NCBI GenBank assembly: GCA_030248215.1
Contig: JASANG010003962.1
Coordinates: 18,113-82,112, forward strand
From: Enoplolaimus lenunculus
Lineage: Eukaryota > Nematoda > Enoplea > Enoplida > Thoracostomopsidae
Length of the DNA: 64,000 nucleotides
Reading direction: 5' to 3'
Shown here: piece by piece, positions 10,798 through 22,117 of the stretch
How positions within the stretch are numbered: the stretch's first letter is position 1
Layout of the letters: every line of letters begins with the position of its first letter
The notes under the pieces: generated by a model
What the model was told of the DNA's origin: nothing
Seen by the model: only the letters and a program-made list of their open reading frames with translations
Databases searched by the model: none
Made by a program: the position numbers and the translations under genes

Positions 10798-13700
10798 GTT
10801 AGTTGAAGCCAGAATGAAACCTGGGTCAAGTTTTTCGACCTGATCCGCGGTTTGCAAATCATAAAAATTTTCTTCTCTCGAATATTTGGAGTCTGGAAAC
10901 TTTTACCCACAACTCACACCTTAAACGCGCGTAAAGTTTTTCCAACATTTTTGAAAGATTTTTTTACTGCTGTTTTGGTGGAGTTTAACTGTCATCGCCT
11001 CAATGAGATACACACGAAAGTATCAAAAACAATAAAGTGTCAAGCCCTATATATACCCGTGGGTTGTCCCGTTCTTCACATGTTTACAGGATATTTGCTT
11101 TACTGAAGAATGTATGAAAAACTACTCTACGCACTTCACCCTGGATTATGCCAAAATCGGACCCCAAAGTGTACAAAATCCTATCCGGTTTTTACAGCTA
11201 TCTAAGGGACATTGTTTTTCAGGGTTCAAGCACAAATGGCCTGATGGGTGACTGTGGCATGCCGGAGGGTTTGTCACATCGAGGTTAGTTTATACACCTG
11301 ATTATGAATAATTCTGTTATATACTATATATAAAGCGATTTTGGGAGGTTCACCACTTCATTTGAAGAGCTTTAATATGTATTATTGACACTCAATACTC
11401 AGAGTATTAGTCTAAAATCTTCGCTTAGGCTTATTGTTTCATAATAATCATGTGCGTGGGTTTATTTTTTTCTGTACATCTTGTAGTTTCCACAGATATA
11501 TGTATCGCTTTTCAAAACACTGCAAAAATAATTGCACCTGCGTTAATCAATAACGTCAGGCAATGTCAGATCCAAAAATGTCACTCACACTCCCTTTGTG
11601 AAACCGTTACATTAACTGATTACCTGTGAACCTCATTACAGTTGCCAATAATCAGGTTCTGGCTTTGGGCAGTTGTTTCCTAAGTAAAGCACCCACGAAT
11701 AAGGACTCGGCACAACACCGTCTAAATTCCGGTTTTTGCATTTGCACAGTCCGGGTGTTGAACAGCGGAACAGGATTGTCACAAACGTTTATGGTTTGAA
11801 AGATAATGTGATTTTTTGTTTTCAAATATGAAAGCCTCAAGATCTGAAATGTGTCCATATGCAAAGAGTCCTGCCCATGTACTGACCCAGTGCAAATATA
11901 CGCAGTTCAAATGTGTACAAAACAATTGCAACAACAATAATGACTTAGCAACAATACTAATAGTAATACCAGTAGCAAAAGCAGCCTAAAACCCACTAAG
12001 TCTGATTCCTCAGGCCCAACCCAGTCGCCAGAAGAATTACAGACAAAATACGTGTCCTTGACAAAAGTAGTGAATTAAACACCATTTTAACTACCTAGTA
12101 TAGCCAAAGACTTTGCAGGCATGTTTGGTACAGCAATAGGCATCGTCCGTGATGAAGGCGTGGCCAAGCTGTGGAATGGTTTGACTCCAGCAGTTATCAG
12201 ACATTACATTTACACGGGGATGCGAGTGAACGTTTACGAACAAATCAGAGAATTTATTTTCAAGCGCAAAGTGGATGGATCGTTTCCAGTTTGGAAAGCG
12301 CTAATATCCGGAGCAATGGGCGGAGCTATTGCACAGTTCTTTGCATCGCCTGCTGACTTGATCAAGGTCCGTATGCAAATGGCCAGCCAGCGGTTGGTAG
12401 CCGGTTGGCCTCCGCCTCCGCGGTACAGTGGTATGTTGGACGTGATTAAATCGGTCGTCAGTGAAGGTAAATAGCTTTTTACGTATTGTTGCTGCGAAAT
12501 ATATATCAATATTATTAAAGCTAGCACGCCCCACATAAGTATTGTGGGCAGTGTTTGAGCTGATTTATTGAGCGAAGCGAAACTCCGAGCGAAGCTCGGA
12601 GTTTCGCGAAGCGTTTTATGTTTTGTACTTGGGGGTCGAAAGGTGGATGTCCGTCCGTCCGAAAAGAATCTCAGGAACGGCTGAACCGATTTTGATAAAC
12701 TTTTTTTGTTTGAAAGCCAATTATCCTGGGGTGTTAACCTCGCATTGGGGTTTTAAAATTTTAAGCTGTTTATTAGCTACAAGCTAATTTGCATAATTAA
12801 TTAAGCCTAAATTAGGACTTTCCACAATATTTCAGTAATTATTTCAGTTAGAAGCAATCTAATTTTAGCATTAAAGGGTTTTCGGGTGCGAGAAATCTCC
12901 GTAGACTGTTTACAAACCTCCAAAACTGATAATTGCGTTCTTAGCTAATGGATAATTTGCATATTAGCATAGTTTGTAAGCCTAAATTAGGACTTCTTAC
13001 AATATTTCACTAATTATTAAGGTTAAAAGCAGTATAATTTCAGCAATAAAGGGTTTTTAGGTGCGAGGAATTTGAATAATTTGTTTACAAGCATCCGAAA
13101 CCGATAATTGAATAGTTAGCTAATAGCTAATTTACATATTAGATTAATTGACAAGACAAAAGCAGGACTTTTTGAATTGTTTCAATAAATATTAGGGTTT
13201 ACTGAAGGTTTTGGTGCGAGGAATCTGAATAAATTGTTTACAAACGTCTAAAACCGAAAAACCGATAATTGAGTAGTTAGCTAATAGATAATTTGCATAT
13301 AAGTATAATTGATAAGCCTAAATTAGGCGTTTTTACAATGTTTCACTAATTATTAGGGTTACAAGCAATCTAATTTCAACAATAATGGGTTTTGGGTACG
13401 AGGAATCTGAATAAATTGTCTAAAGACCTTTAAAAGCAATTGTCGAGTAGTTAGCTAATACATAATTTGCATATTTGCTTAATTGACGAGACAAAATTAG
13501 GAGTTTTTAAATTATTACAATAATTATTAGGGTGGCTGAGGGGTTTTGGGTGCGAGGAATCCGAGGAAATTGCTTACAAACCTCCAAAACCGATAAATGA
13601 ATAGTTAGCTAATAAGTAATTTGCATATTACCTTAATTGCTTACGTGTGTTCGAGCTTCGCTCAATAAATGTAGTCCCACTACGACTGGTATATACCGTT

Positions 13701-15188
13701 ATGCAAATTACATAAATAATTGCGGAAAGAGAAGATTGATGCTTACACTTTATAGCTAGAAAGTAGTTGTTCAGATCTTTCTTCTTTTATGTGTAGTCCC
13801 ACTACGACTGGTTGACTATTGAGTTACAATAATAAATCCGGTATTTTTTGACCGGAATTTCCCGGTATTTTCGGTATTGAAAATTTTTCTCATTCGAAAA
13901 TTTAACCCTTTAACTCATAGAGTATACTATGAGCAACTAAATACAATAATGTACAAGCAATATACACACTGTGACTAGTGTTTAACATTTATAACCTATA
14001 TGCGCAGTGTACAATTTCCACAAGACGTGAGAGGCCCCTCGGGCTCGAGCGTCAAGCTCCTATAGCTCAATGGTCATCGTAAACGCCTCACACCCGTGAG
14101 ACTGTGTTTCGAATGTCACCTTGAAATTACATCTTATGTGAAATTGTAAATATTCATGCGAGAAAGGGTTAAGAAAATTTGACATATTCTAAATATATTT
14201 CTAAAATTGTCTGCGCTGATATTGCCAAAATTATCAATTGGTGTAATAAGTCACACTCTACAATTTATCATCCGTTTTCCATCTACTGCGTTTGTTTCAG
14301 GATTTTGGCATTTTGAATGATCTGTTTACACTATGAAAAACGATAAAATAGCTTTATTAATTTTTGAAAACCGTGGTTTGTAAATTTTAGCCTGTTTCCC
14401 GTTTTATGTGCCTTCCAACCGGTTTGCCCGAAACGTTCGAGTTTTGAAAATTTTTCTTATTTGAGCTTCTAATGACCTCCACATTCGCATTTTAATTTAA
14501 AAAAATTCGATTTTAAGGTTTACTTTTGAAACTGAAAAAGTAAATTTTGTAAAAATTTGAAATTTGTTCGCGAATTATGGTAAATTACTGACTAGCCGCT
14601 CTACCCCCGATTTGAGATCGTGCCAAGTCAGTTTTTACCATAACTCATGATCTAGTTATTAAATTATTTTGCTTTCGAAAATCAGGGTGCGAACAATGCT
14701 TTCTATATAATCTTGCACCACATTTTGCAGTTCTATGTTCACCAGGTTTCTTAAAAAATTTAGCAGGCATTCGCGGCCTTTGGAAAGGTTGGGTTCCGAA
14801 CTGTCAGCGGGCGGCATTAGTAAACATGGCCGATCTTGCGACATACGACACGACCAAACGACAACTGTTGAAACGAACAAACCTAAACGACTCCTGGTTT
14901 TTGCACGCGCTCTCATCGATTGCGTCTGGACTTGCTTCTGCAACGATTTCAACACCGGCAGACGTTGTCAAAACACGTATCATGAATCAACCGACAAACT
15001 TTCAAACTGGCCGAGGCTTGACGTATAATTCATCATTCGACTGTCTTGCTCAAACCGTCCGACAAGAAGGGTTTCTGGCACTTTACAAAGGTTTTGTGCC
15101 AATTTGGGCGCGTATGGCACCTTGGTCGCTGACGTTTTGGGTATCGTACGAAGAAATACGACGAATTGCAGGAGCATCCAGTTTTTAG
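10573..15188 (+). CDS. UCP4: Mitochondrial uncoupling protein 4 (SLC25A27-like), whole gene
   Basis: Member of the mitochondrial carrier (SLC25) family. UCP4-type carriers sit in the inner mitochondrial membrane and are linked to mild uncoupling and anion or metabolite transport. Four coding exons (10573-10797, 11223-11283, 12119-12466, 14767-15188) join in phase with GT..AG introns to give 351 residues; human UCP4 has about 323, and the excess is mostly a polar N-terminus of ~35 residues. The threefold carrier repeat is complete: PLDLTK at 64-69, PADLIK at 174-178 with the preceding SP, and PADVVK at 275-280. Strong UCP4 matches include [17 protein letters not shown] and [18 protein letters not shown]. 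The start is the only ATG ahead of the first repeat. No broken site was seen, so the gene looks functional. Confidence 0.93.
11223..11283 (+). CDS. UCP4: UCP4 coding exon 2
   Basis: 61-bp micro-exon between TTTTTCAG and GAG|GTTAGT. It encodes the variable matrix loop [20 protein letters not shown], at the same place as the ..GDGARESAPYRG loop of vertebrate UCP4. It ends in phase 1 and completes Gly-96 with exon 3. It was found only through frame continuity, because it is too short to stand out. Confidence 0.8.
12119..12466 (+). CDS. UCP4: UCP4 coding exon 3
   Basis: Residues 97-211, from TTTGCAG|GC to GAAG|GTAAAT. It holds helices 2-4 and the second signature [11 protein letters not shown] proline run ([10 protein letters not shown]) lies in the second matrix loop. 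Confidence 0.93.
12568..13689 (+). mobile_element. Helitron-like element Hel-1, copy 2 (UCP4 intron 3)
   Basis: Same family as 5630-6770, read here on the plus strand. TTGAGCGAAGCGAAACTCCG sits after an A, and the end CACTACGACTGG is followed by a T, with no target duplication. About six internal repeats are present. A second, separate family end (TGTAGTCCCACTACGACTGG, 13791-13812) lies 120 bp downstream. Confidence 0.65.
13791..13812 (+). repeat. Solo Hel-1 3' end
   Basis: An isolated copy of the terminal GTAGTCCCACTAC hairpin plus GACTGG, followed by T. It could be an alternative, bypassed 3' terminus of copy 2. Confidence 0.6.
13906..14168 (+). mobile_element. piggyBac-type MITE with tRNA-like insert, copy 1
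   Basis: 263 bp with TTAA directly outside both ends (13902-13905 and 14169-14172) and termini CCCTTTAACTC / GAGAAAGGG. TTAA duplication with CCC..GGG ends is the piggyBac signature. Next to the left end is a CTCATAG-agtata-CTATGAG hairpin. The right half contains a tRNA-like block (14055-14121). No transposase is present. The second copy is 17075-17339. Confidence 0.75.
14055..14121 (+). ncRNA. tRNA-like segment inside the MITE (copy 1)
   Basis: AGCTCCTATAGCTCAATGGT resembles a tRNA 5' arm plus box A. The segment GTTTCGAATGTCACC sits in the box B position, and CTCAC..GTGAG could be an anticodon stem. Acceptor-stem pairing is poor, so it is not a functional tRNA gene but a tRNA-derived, possibly Pol III-promoting, piece. 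Confidence 0.45.
14767..15188 (+). CDS. UCP4: UCP4 coding exon 4 and stop
   Basis: Residues 213-351, from TTAGCAG|GC to TAG. It begins [20 protein letters not shown], holds the third signature [10 protein letters not shown], and ends ..[12 protein letters not shown]. Intron 3 before it is 2.3 kb and filled with a Helitron-like and a piggyBac-like element. Confidence 0.93.
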
Positions 15189-16173
15189 AACAAAGCGTAA
15201 ATTTGATTTGTTGTTTGCACTGGAATTTTGGTTTCAGTTTCAATTCTAACGTATTCTGCTTGGAACCGAAGCAATTTATTTATGTTGAAATTCTGAAATT
15301 TATGTATGTGAGGCGCTGTATTGTTCTTTATTTAATGTGGATAAATAACCGACAGGAATTGTATAAATATTCCATGCTCGTAAGTACGTTTGAAAGCAAA
15401 TAAGTATTTTTTGGGATTTTTTCGTATTGTGGGGGCGAACTTCGTTTGATCGCGGTGGAAAATGGGACTGACCCACTCTTTCATGCGCAAAATCTCGCTA
15501 GCCCAAGCATTCGGAGGTAAATGCCTACTGAAGATGGCGGAAATTCAGTCTCGCACAGATCGACGAATCCCTTCATTGTATTAGCGTAAAAAATATTTTT
15601 CAAACTTATACTTAAATATCGGGTATCCGGATATATCCTGATAGCCGGATAAACATTCGGCAAGAATTGCCACATATCCGGATATGATAAAATATCCGAT
15701 GTCTGTCACTAGTTTTTTACGTTTGTTTTGAATGCTAGGAAACGGCCCTCGCTGTCTACTAGGCAATGTAAAATTCTTGAAAATGGTAACATCCGGAGGT
15801 CTGCCTCCGGCTTCGACAGAAAATCGATTTTCGGCACGGATAAATTTTGTTGCCTTCGGCTTTGTCAAATGATGTGGTCGTCCAACTCTGGCTACGGCTC
15901 CGGTAGATTTTACCTCTGGTGCTCAATGCCGAAAGCCTGGAAGGAAAATGTGGTGCGAAATATTTATTGATGTTTATGCTCGCAAATTCTTTATAAAAAA
16001 TAATGTTATTTTTTAATTTTAAAAATACTCTGGAATTAAAATGTTTAAAATATCAAAAAATATATATTTCGTTTTAGAAAGCTTAGTTTTCGCGAAACTA
16101 TTTATCGGATTACGTCGGGCTTCATTGTATTTTATAAAAAACGTCAAAAAACAGTGTAATGCCAGCAAATACT
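15189..16173. other. Intergenic stretch with repeat remnants
   Basis: No gene seen. The UCP4 3' region is AT-rich. 15610-15715 holds TCCGGATAT-type inverted blocks, and 15725-15915 holds eroded pieces of the CCGGAGG hAT-like family (GGAGGTCTGCCTCCGGC). Confidence 0.4.
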
Positions 16174-16622
16174 TACGTACTGACCAGAATAAGAGGGGAA
16201 GGGGTTGTAAGAGAGGGGGTCCCCATTTTGAGTCCCGATCAATAGGAGTCCGTATCCCTAATTAGAGTCCGTAAGCGGATAGAGTACCTAAACCCTAATT
16301 AGAGTCCATAAATGACAGGTACCCCTAATTGTGGCACAAAATGACTCCAGGACCAAATAAAGTTGAGTTCGAAACAAAGCGTACTTAAGTTTTGAAAATA
16401 ACATTCCAAAGTATAACCTTGCATTATCGCTCAATCTTTTGATGCAAAGCAAAAACGTTTAATTCAACGGATAGTTGCAATATCGTATATCAGTAACGAA
16501 GAGCGGCGAAGGGTGGGTTAAAAATAAACAACAGTCCGTAACCGAATAACAAGGAGGGATACCCTCATGAGAGGCCAAATAAATATCAGTCCCCCCCCCT
16601 TTTATTCGGGTCACTACAGTAT
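16174..16622 (-). mobile_element. GACCCG-MITE, copy C
   Basis: Full-length family-1 copy in reverse orientation. The left end TACTGACCAGAATAAG is slightly eroded; the right end is TATTCGGGTCACTACAGTA. Confidence 0.75.
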
Positions 16623-17074
16623 TCGGGTGCGATCAATACCAAAATATAAGTGTATCCAGTTTTCCGCAGGTACTTTAGGCCCATGTACAGAACAGCGGTT
16701 TCCAGTTTTCCAGGGTGGAAAACTTATGACCAGGAGTGCGGCGCAGCCACTCCTGTATGACGGCCTGATTTTCCACTGGTTGGTAGGAAAAATCACAGGC
16801 ATAGGTTTTGCTGGGGAAAATGAAAAATTCATAAGCCTGGATAATCCCTGGTTCGGTAGGAAAAGTCTGTAGTGTAAAGTTTGTTTGGAAAACGGGAAAA
16901 GTGGAAAACTTAAACGCCTAGATTTTCCTTTGGTTGGTAGGAAAAATCTGTAGTGTAAAGTTTGTTTGGAAAACTGGAAAAGAGAAAATATTAAAAGCTT
17001 AGATTATTCCTGGGTTGGTAGGGAAAATCTGAAGCATAGGTTTTGGTTGGAACAGGGGAAAATCGAAAATTTAA

Positions 17075-17339
17075 CCCCTTCTCACATTGAGTTGCCTATA
17101 GACAACTCAGCGCAGTGTATATACGTTAAATAGTATATAAATATATATCGCACCGTGTTTAACAATTGCAACACGTACACATAGTACTAAATCACCACAA
17201 GACGTGGGAGCCCTCTCGGGCTCGAGCGTCAAGCTCCTATAGCTGAGTGGTGATAGTATACCACTCCACTCACTGGAGTTCGAATCCTAGCATAAAAGTA
17301 GGTCTCAGGGGAAATAGAAAACATTCATGTGAGAAAGGG
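17075..17339 (+). mobile_element. piggyBac-type MITE with tRNA-like insert, copy 2
   Basis: 265 bp between TTAA (17071-17074) and TTAA (17340-17343), termini CCCCTTCTCACATTGAG / CATGTGAGAAAGGG. A GAGTTG-cctataga-CAACTC hairpin lies inside the left end. It is inserted in the ~80-bp repeat cluster, and the family architecture is identical to copy 1. Confidence 0.8.
17232..17298 (+). ncRNA. tRNA-like segment inside the MITE (copy 2)
   Basis: AGCTCCTATAGCTGAGTGGT matches box A, and GGAGTTCGAATCC is a very good box B. This copy is closer to a real tRNA than copy 1 in the T arm. The acceptor stem is not convincing. Confidence 0.5.
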
Positions 17340-17620
17340 TTAAACGCCTAGATTTTCTCTTGGTTGGTAGGGAAATCTGTAGTGTAAAGTTTGTTTGGAA
17401 AACGGGAAAAGTGGAAATTTTAAAAACTTAAGGGAAAATCTAGGCATTTTAATTTCCACAGTTCCCGTTTTCCAAACCAAACCTATGCTTTAGATTCCTA
17501 CCAACCCAGGGTAAATCTAAGCGTATAAAATTTACCCGTTTTCCAACCAAAACCTTTGCTCAGATTTTTTCTACCAACCAATGAAATTTTGCCTGGTTGT
17601 ACCTATTGTAGAAAACTGAA

Positions 17621-18123
17621 ATTATAAGAGTTATTCCCCAGTGTTTTGACTATTTGGACACGTGCATGTTGCTGTTATTACGCAAATAATGTATGAAAAT
17701 TATAGATGAGACGCAATTTATTGGTAAAGCAGGGTGCAACTTTCGAAGCGAAAAAAATGTGTTGAGATATATTGAGTTTTGCTGATCAGTAAATGTCAGC
17801 CGGGGAAACAGCAACGGAAAAGTGCAATGCTTAGCAAAATTTTGTAGCAAATACGTACCGGGCTTCAGTTTTTCCAGCATCGATAATTTTAATGTATACG
17901 ATGTGGTTTTAAATAATTTCAATACTTTTGCTCACCGTAATACATTAAATATGCTCTGAATGTCATAAAACCCTCCAAACTTACAGAATATCCCCTTTGG
18001 ATGGCTCAAGTTCATACTTAAAATTAAACATAGAACTGTATTGTTTTTTTATATCTGTTAGACCTTTAAACACTTAGGCGAAGGTATGCATTTAGGTTGA
18101 GTTTCTGAATAAAATTGTGAACT
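17621..18123. other. Intergenic stretch, nothing recognised
   Basis: AT-rich, with no convincing coding region, tandem repeat or element end seen on either strand. Confidence 0.4.
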
Positions 18124-18804
18124 TATGCGGGGTTTACGTTATAACCGGGGCAGGCGAGACACGGTTTGTCCCATGTTGATTCGACGTCAACGTTAAAATT
18201 CGGGCTCTTATATCGGGTAAACAGACAAAACTCGAATGTCAAATGACATTAGCTTACAAACCACCGCTCTCAAATGATCAATGTGTACAAGGGACGGTAT
18301 GTCACGTAGTACTGTAGGACATTGATGCGAATATCATATGATATTCCAAAATTTCAACGAATATCATATGATATTCAGCGGGACAATGTAACCTTTGGGT
18401 ACTAATAAATGACTAAAAGGTGGACGGCAGCGGCGCAAATGTGCTTTAAATACCGAATACACGACTGCAAATCGTTTCCGACAAAAAATCGCTTAGAACC
18501 ACAGCTTCAAAATTCAAAAATTCAAATTTAAAATTCTAGTATCATATGATATTTAACAGTACAATTTGGGTATGTTACCTCAAGTGTGCAGACATTTGAA
18601 AGTATATATGTCATATGATATTCGCAGACAATACCTCGAATATCATATGATATTGAAGTACAAAAGGTGATCCACACATGATAGCAGACAAATACGAATT
18701 TTTGAATACGATATGGAGTTTATAAGCAGACAAAATGTTACCCAATTGTCTAATAGGGGCAAAACGTCCCAAGCTGCCCCGGCTATAACGTGAGCTCCGC
18801 ATTA
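18124..18804. mobile_element. Palindrome-bearing MITE with ~45-bp inverted ends
   Basis: The left end TATGCGGGGTTTACGTTATA plus ACCGGGGCAG is the inverted match of the right end CTGCCCCGGC plus TATAACGTGAGCTCCGCATT, with the similarity running ~45 bp. Inside are five copies of the palindrome GAATATCATATGATATTC or close variants (18329-18346, 18359-18376, 18539-18554, 18607-18623, 18638-18655). No coding capacity is seen. Only one copy is in the window. Confidence 0.6.
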
Positions 18805-18835
18805 CGCCCATCGACGAGTCGCCACCCATCGTGGA

Positions 18836-18960
18836 GTCGCGTGCGGAACGTTTTTCTGTGGGACTAGAATAGAATAAGCTTCAAGTTTTGACTAATTTTT
18901 TGTTTGGCTTAGGCTTAGGATTATGCTCATTCTTACGCTTAGGCTTAGGCTTAGGTATAA
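18836..18960. repeat. TTAGGC-like MITE, truncated
   Basis: Contains GCTTAGGCTTAGGCTTAGG, the purest TTAGGC run in the window. It is cut off at 18960 where Hel-1 copy 3 begins. Confidence 0.6.
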
Positions 18961-19701
18961 GCCGTTTAGTAGCTACAGGCTAATTTGCGTAATTAAATAA
19001 GCCTAAATTAGGACTTTCCATAATAGTTCACTAATTATTACAGTTAGAAGCAATCTAATCTTAGCATTAATAGGTTTTTGGATGCGAGGAATCTACGTAG
19101 ACTGCTTACAAACCTCCAAACCCGATGATTGCGCAGTTAGCTAATAGATAATTTGCATATTAGTATAGGTTATAAGCCTAAATTAGGACTTTTTACAATA
19201 TTTCACTAATTATTAAGGTTAAAAGCAATATAATTTCAGCACGAAAGGGTTTTTACGTGCATGGAATTTGAGTAAATAGTTTACAAACATCCAAAACCGA
19301 TAACTGAATAGTTAGCTAATACCTAATTTGCATATTAGCTTACCAAGGCAAAACTATGACTTTTTAAATTATTTCAATAATTTTTAGGGTTCACTGAAGG
19401 TTTTTGGGTACGAGGAATCTGAATAAATTGTTTACAAACCTCCAACACCGATAATTGAATAGTTAGCTAATAGTTAATTTGCATATTAGCTTAATTGACA
19501 ATACAAAATTAGGACTTTTTCAATTATTCCAAAAATTATAGGGTGGCTGAAGGGTTTTTGGGTGCGAGGAATCTGAGGAAATTGCTTACAAACCTCCAAA
19601 ACCAATAAATGAACAGTTTGCTAATAACTAATTTGCATATTACCTTAATTGCTTACGTGTGTTCGAGCTTCGCTCAATAAATGTAGTCCCACTACGACTG
19701 G
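18961..19701 (+). mobile_element. Helitron-like element Hel-1, copy 3 (5'-truncated)
   Basis: Lacks the palindromic 5' end but keeps about five internal repeats and the intact 3' end GTAGTCCCACTACGACTGG, followed by T. It abuts element X at 19702. Confidence 0.6.
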
Positions 19702-21478
19702 TTTATTAGGTAACTCGCTCAATTTATAATGCTAATATATTTTAATTCATATAAATTGTTTGAATTCAGATGGAAAATCAATACAATTGATAAGTACTTC
19801 TCTAGTGAAAACTGATTTTATGCTGCATAGTAGTGCAGAACCAATACATCGGTATCGGTATTGAATCGGTATTTTGGAAGAATACTGATTCCGATACTTT
19901 CAATTTTGTATTGCACACATGAATTGCGTTAAATATATAATTGGAATGCGCAGCATATAAAAATATGGCTGCAACAAATATTTTGTGAAACATGCTGAAT
20001 ACGCATTTGGATCAACATGCGGACGTGGAAAATTGCTTAAAACACACTTTCGTTCGTTTCCTCTTAATTGTACAAGAAGTTCTAATAATGCAATTCCATC
20101 CCCAGTCAAAACTGCGAATCCGCAACTATAAGGTGTTTTCTTTTCGAAAACGAAAAACTAAGGCGGCCGGGCGTGGGCCTCAAAATTTCGGCCCGGTTCA
20201 TACCATAATGAGAGCCCGCTGTGTTCGAGCGTCACGTTTTCGAAAGAGACTGCTTGCTTTGGGAACCTTACTAAATTAATGGTGTTAATTTTGCACGTCA
20301 AAATTTCTTCAAATATTCTAAACGGAGTTTCGGACATTTCAATGCTGACCTTGGTGCTACCAATAATACATCGAGCAGTAAATCAAAACTGATATCTGTA
20401 CTTTACGCGTAAACTTTGAGCTTAAATGTAAATCTTGGTTTAGAAAAAAACCCACGCGAATGTAAAATCTAGGCACCTACTACGAATTAAATAAAAAGTC
20501 TCTCATACCACTGGCGGATGCAGTGGGTGCCACTCCGGCCTGAACCACCACAACTTGAATCAAGAGAAAGGTTTTGCATTAAGATTCAGCATTAAATTAG
20601 CGTTCGACTTCGCTCCCGTCTTTTTTACAGTATTATACGTTGAGCGACCGATCCTTTTGAAATTCCTGCCTGCATCCACCACGGCGTCACACAGTTCTCG
20701 ACGAGCCGAGTTCAACGGTACTATTTTCATATTTGCATGGCTAACGATTCAAGAGATGACCGAAAAAATTATTAAAACACGCACAGATTTATAAAGAGTC
20801 TCTATCATTCACGCATTCGCAAAATGTAAGCTTTACTAATGTTATTCGATGCACAAATTTGGAGAAGGTTTGTATGTTTTATATAATAAAATGTTAAACT
20901 TTAAGGGACCACCACTTTGAATGAAAAGCTTTGCAGCCATAAGGTTCTAGCTCGTAAATAAACAGTTTTTGACAACTTGAGGTTACGTTTACGTTTTCAA
21001 AAACGCGCCTTGGCAAAAAATACACAAAAACTAGCTATGTTACTAATTTGTAATCATATATAAGCTAATGTTTTTCGTAATTGTCCACTTAACATGTTTC
21101 GCATATATACGTACTAAACAATAGTATTTTCGTTAAATAGCTTAACGTATATGGTTGAGATAACTTATGTAGCACATAAAAATTGGATTGTTACAATCTA
21201 CGATTATGTAGAACACCTTGCGACAAGATTTGAATCCAAATACGAAGGCGAAACTTTGCGCTTCCGATTCTTATGAAAACGTTTACGTTTAATACTTCGA
21301 CTATTTTTTCTTTCAATATAGCGCATGAACACCGGTTGCCATGATCTTGAATGACATACGTTTGTATATAAATACCACCAAAACAGAATAGTAGAAATAA
21401 TAGACTTTTGATAGAAACATGAGAGAGACGTGAACACTTTTGGAAGAAACATATAATAGTGACACTACCGTGTCCCTA
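19702..21478. mobile_element. Unclassified dispersed element X, copy 1
   Basis: About 1.78 kb, near-identical in inverted orientation to 44568-46014. One end is GTGACACTACCGTGTCCCTA; the other is TTTATTAGGTAACTCGCTC, cut by Hel-1. Small reading frames are shared between the copies, but none is recognised. A ~345-bp segment (about 20131-20480) is absent from the second copy, joined there at ACTATA|ATCTAGG. It is probably a DNA transposon derivative; the class is unknown. Confidence 0.6.
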
Positions 21479-22117
21479 TAATTTTATTTTGCGATTTAAA
21501 CAAAAGGTTGATTTTCGCTAAAAGAGCGCATAGTTTTAAGTCTACCACAAGGATTTAAACATTTATTACAGTTTTTAAAAGATCTACCATCAGTCCACAG
21601 AATTTGTATAACCTTTAAATTTTATAAAATGAGAGTACTGAAAGTTTCGGGGCATTATGTTGGTAGATCGAAGTATAAAGCGCGAGATGTTACTCGACGG
21701 ATACAAGGCATATTTATGTTACTTACAACATTTTCGTTCGTTTGCGAGCTTCATTTCTTTTTGAATTTACTTGTGTGTGGCCACATGGCCGGGAAGCAAC
21801 CGGGATTTGGTGATATCTTGTAAGTAGTACAAAGCTAATAAAGGCTTCCAAGACATTTTTTGCTCATTTGGCGGTGTTTAAAACGAATCTTGCGTTTTTG
21901 TTAATATATACTACCAACTTTTCATACGTGGCGACCAGTAATTTTGTTTGGCGGACTTTTCTGCGTTTTTCAGTCCCATTAGCGGACCCTATCCATGCTT
22001 ACATAGTGAGTGGTTCACTTGTTTATTGCCTGCCAATATATATTAAGGTTCTATTTTGGAAAATAAAGGTAGAAAATTTGGCGGCATTTGTGCTTTGAAA
22101 GAATAAAGTGACGCAAC
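21479..22117. other. Intergenic stretch, nothing recognised
   Basis: Contains short open frames (for example 21629-21823) without recognisable domains or splice context. I do not call a gene. Confidence 0.3.

Larger units (their letters stand above)
16683..17620. repeat. ~80-bp repeat cluster with inverted right part
   Basis: Several imperfect ~80-bp units of the form GGTTGGTAGGAAAAATCTGT plus GTTTGGAAAACGGGAAAAGTGG run forward to about 17435. The same units then run in reverse to about 17600. Fragments recur at 7186-7350 and 22118-22345. The array is split by the piggyBac-type MITE at 17075. Confidence 0.65.

Noticed and set aside
14055-14121. A functional tRNA gene
   Set aside because: Box A and box B are recognisable, but the acceptor stem does not pair well and the same block recurs inside another copy of the same MITE.
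18329-18655. Regularly spaced repeats resembling a CRISPR array
   Set aside because: Only five copies, uneven spacing after the first two, palindromic motif, eukaryotic setting and a position inside a MITE.
18900-18960. A true chromosome end or internal telomere scar
   Set aside because: The hexamers are part of a repeat with its own inverted ends, found at several places, and the runs are short and degenerate.
20555-20794. 79-codon frame shared by both copies of element X as a conserved gene
   Set aside because: The two copies diverge in frame, and the sequence has no recognised domain; likeness is explained by recent duplication of the element.
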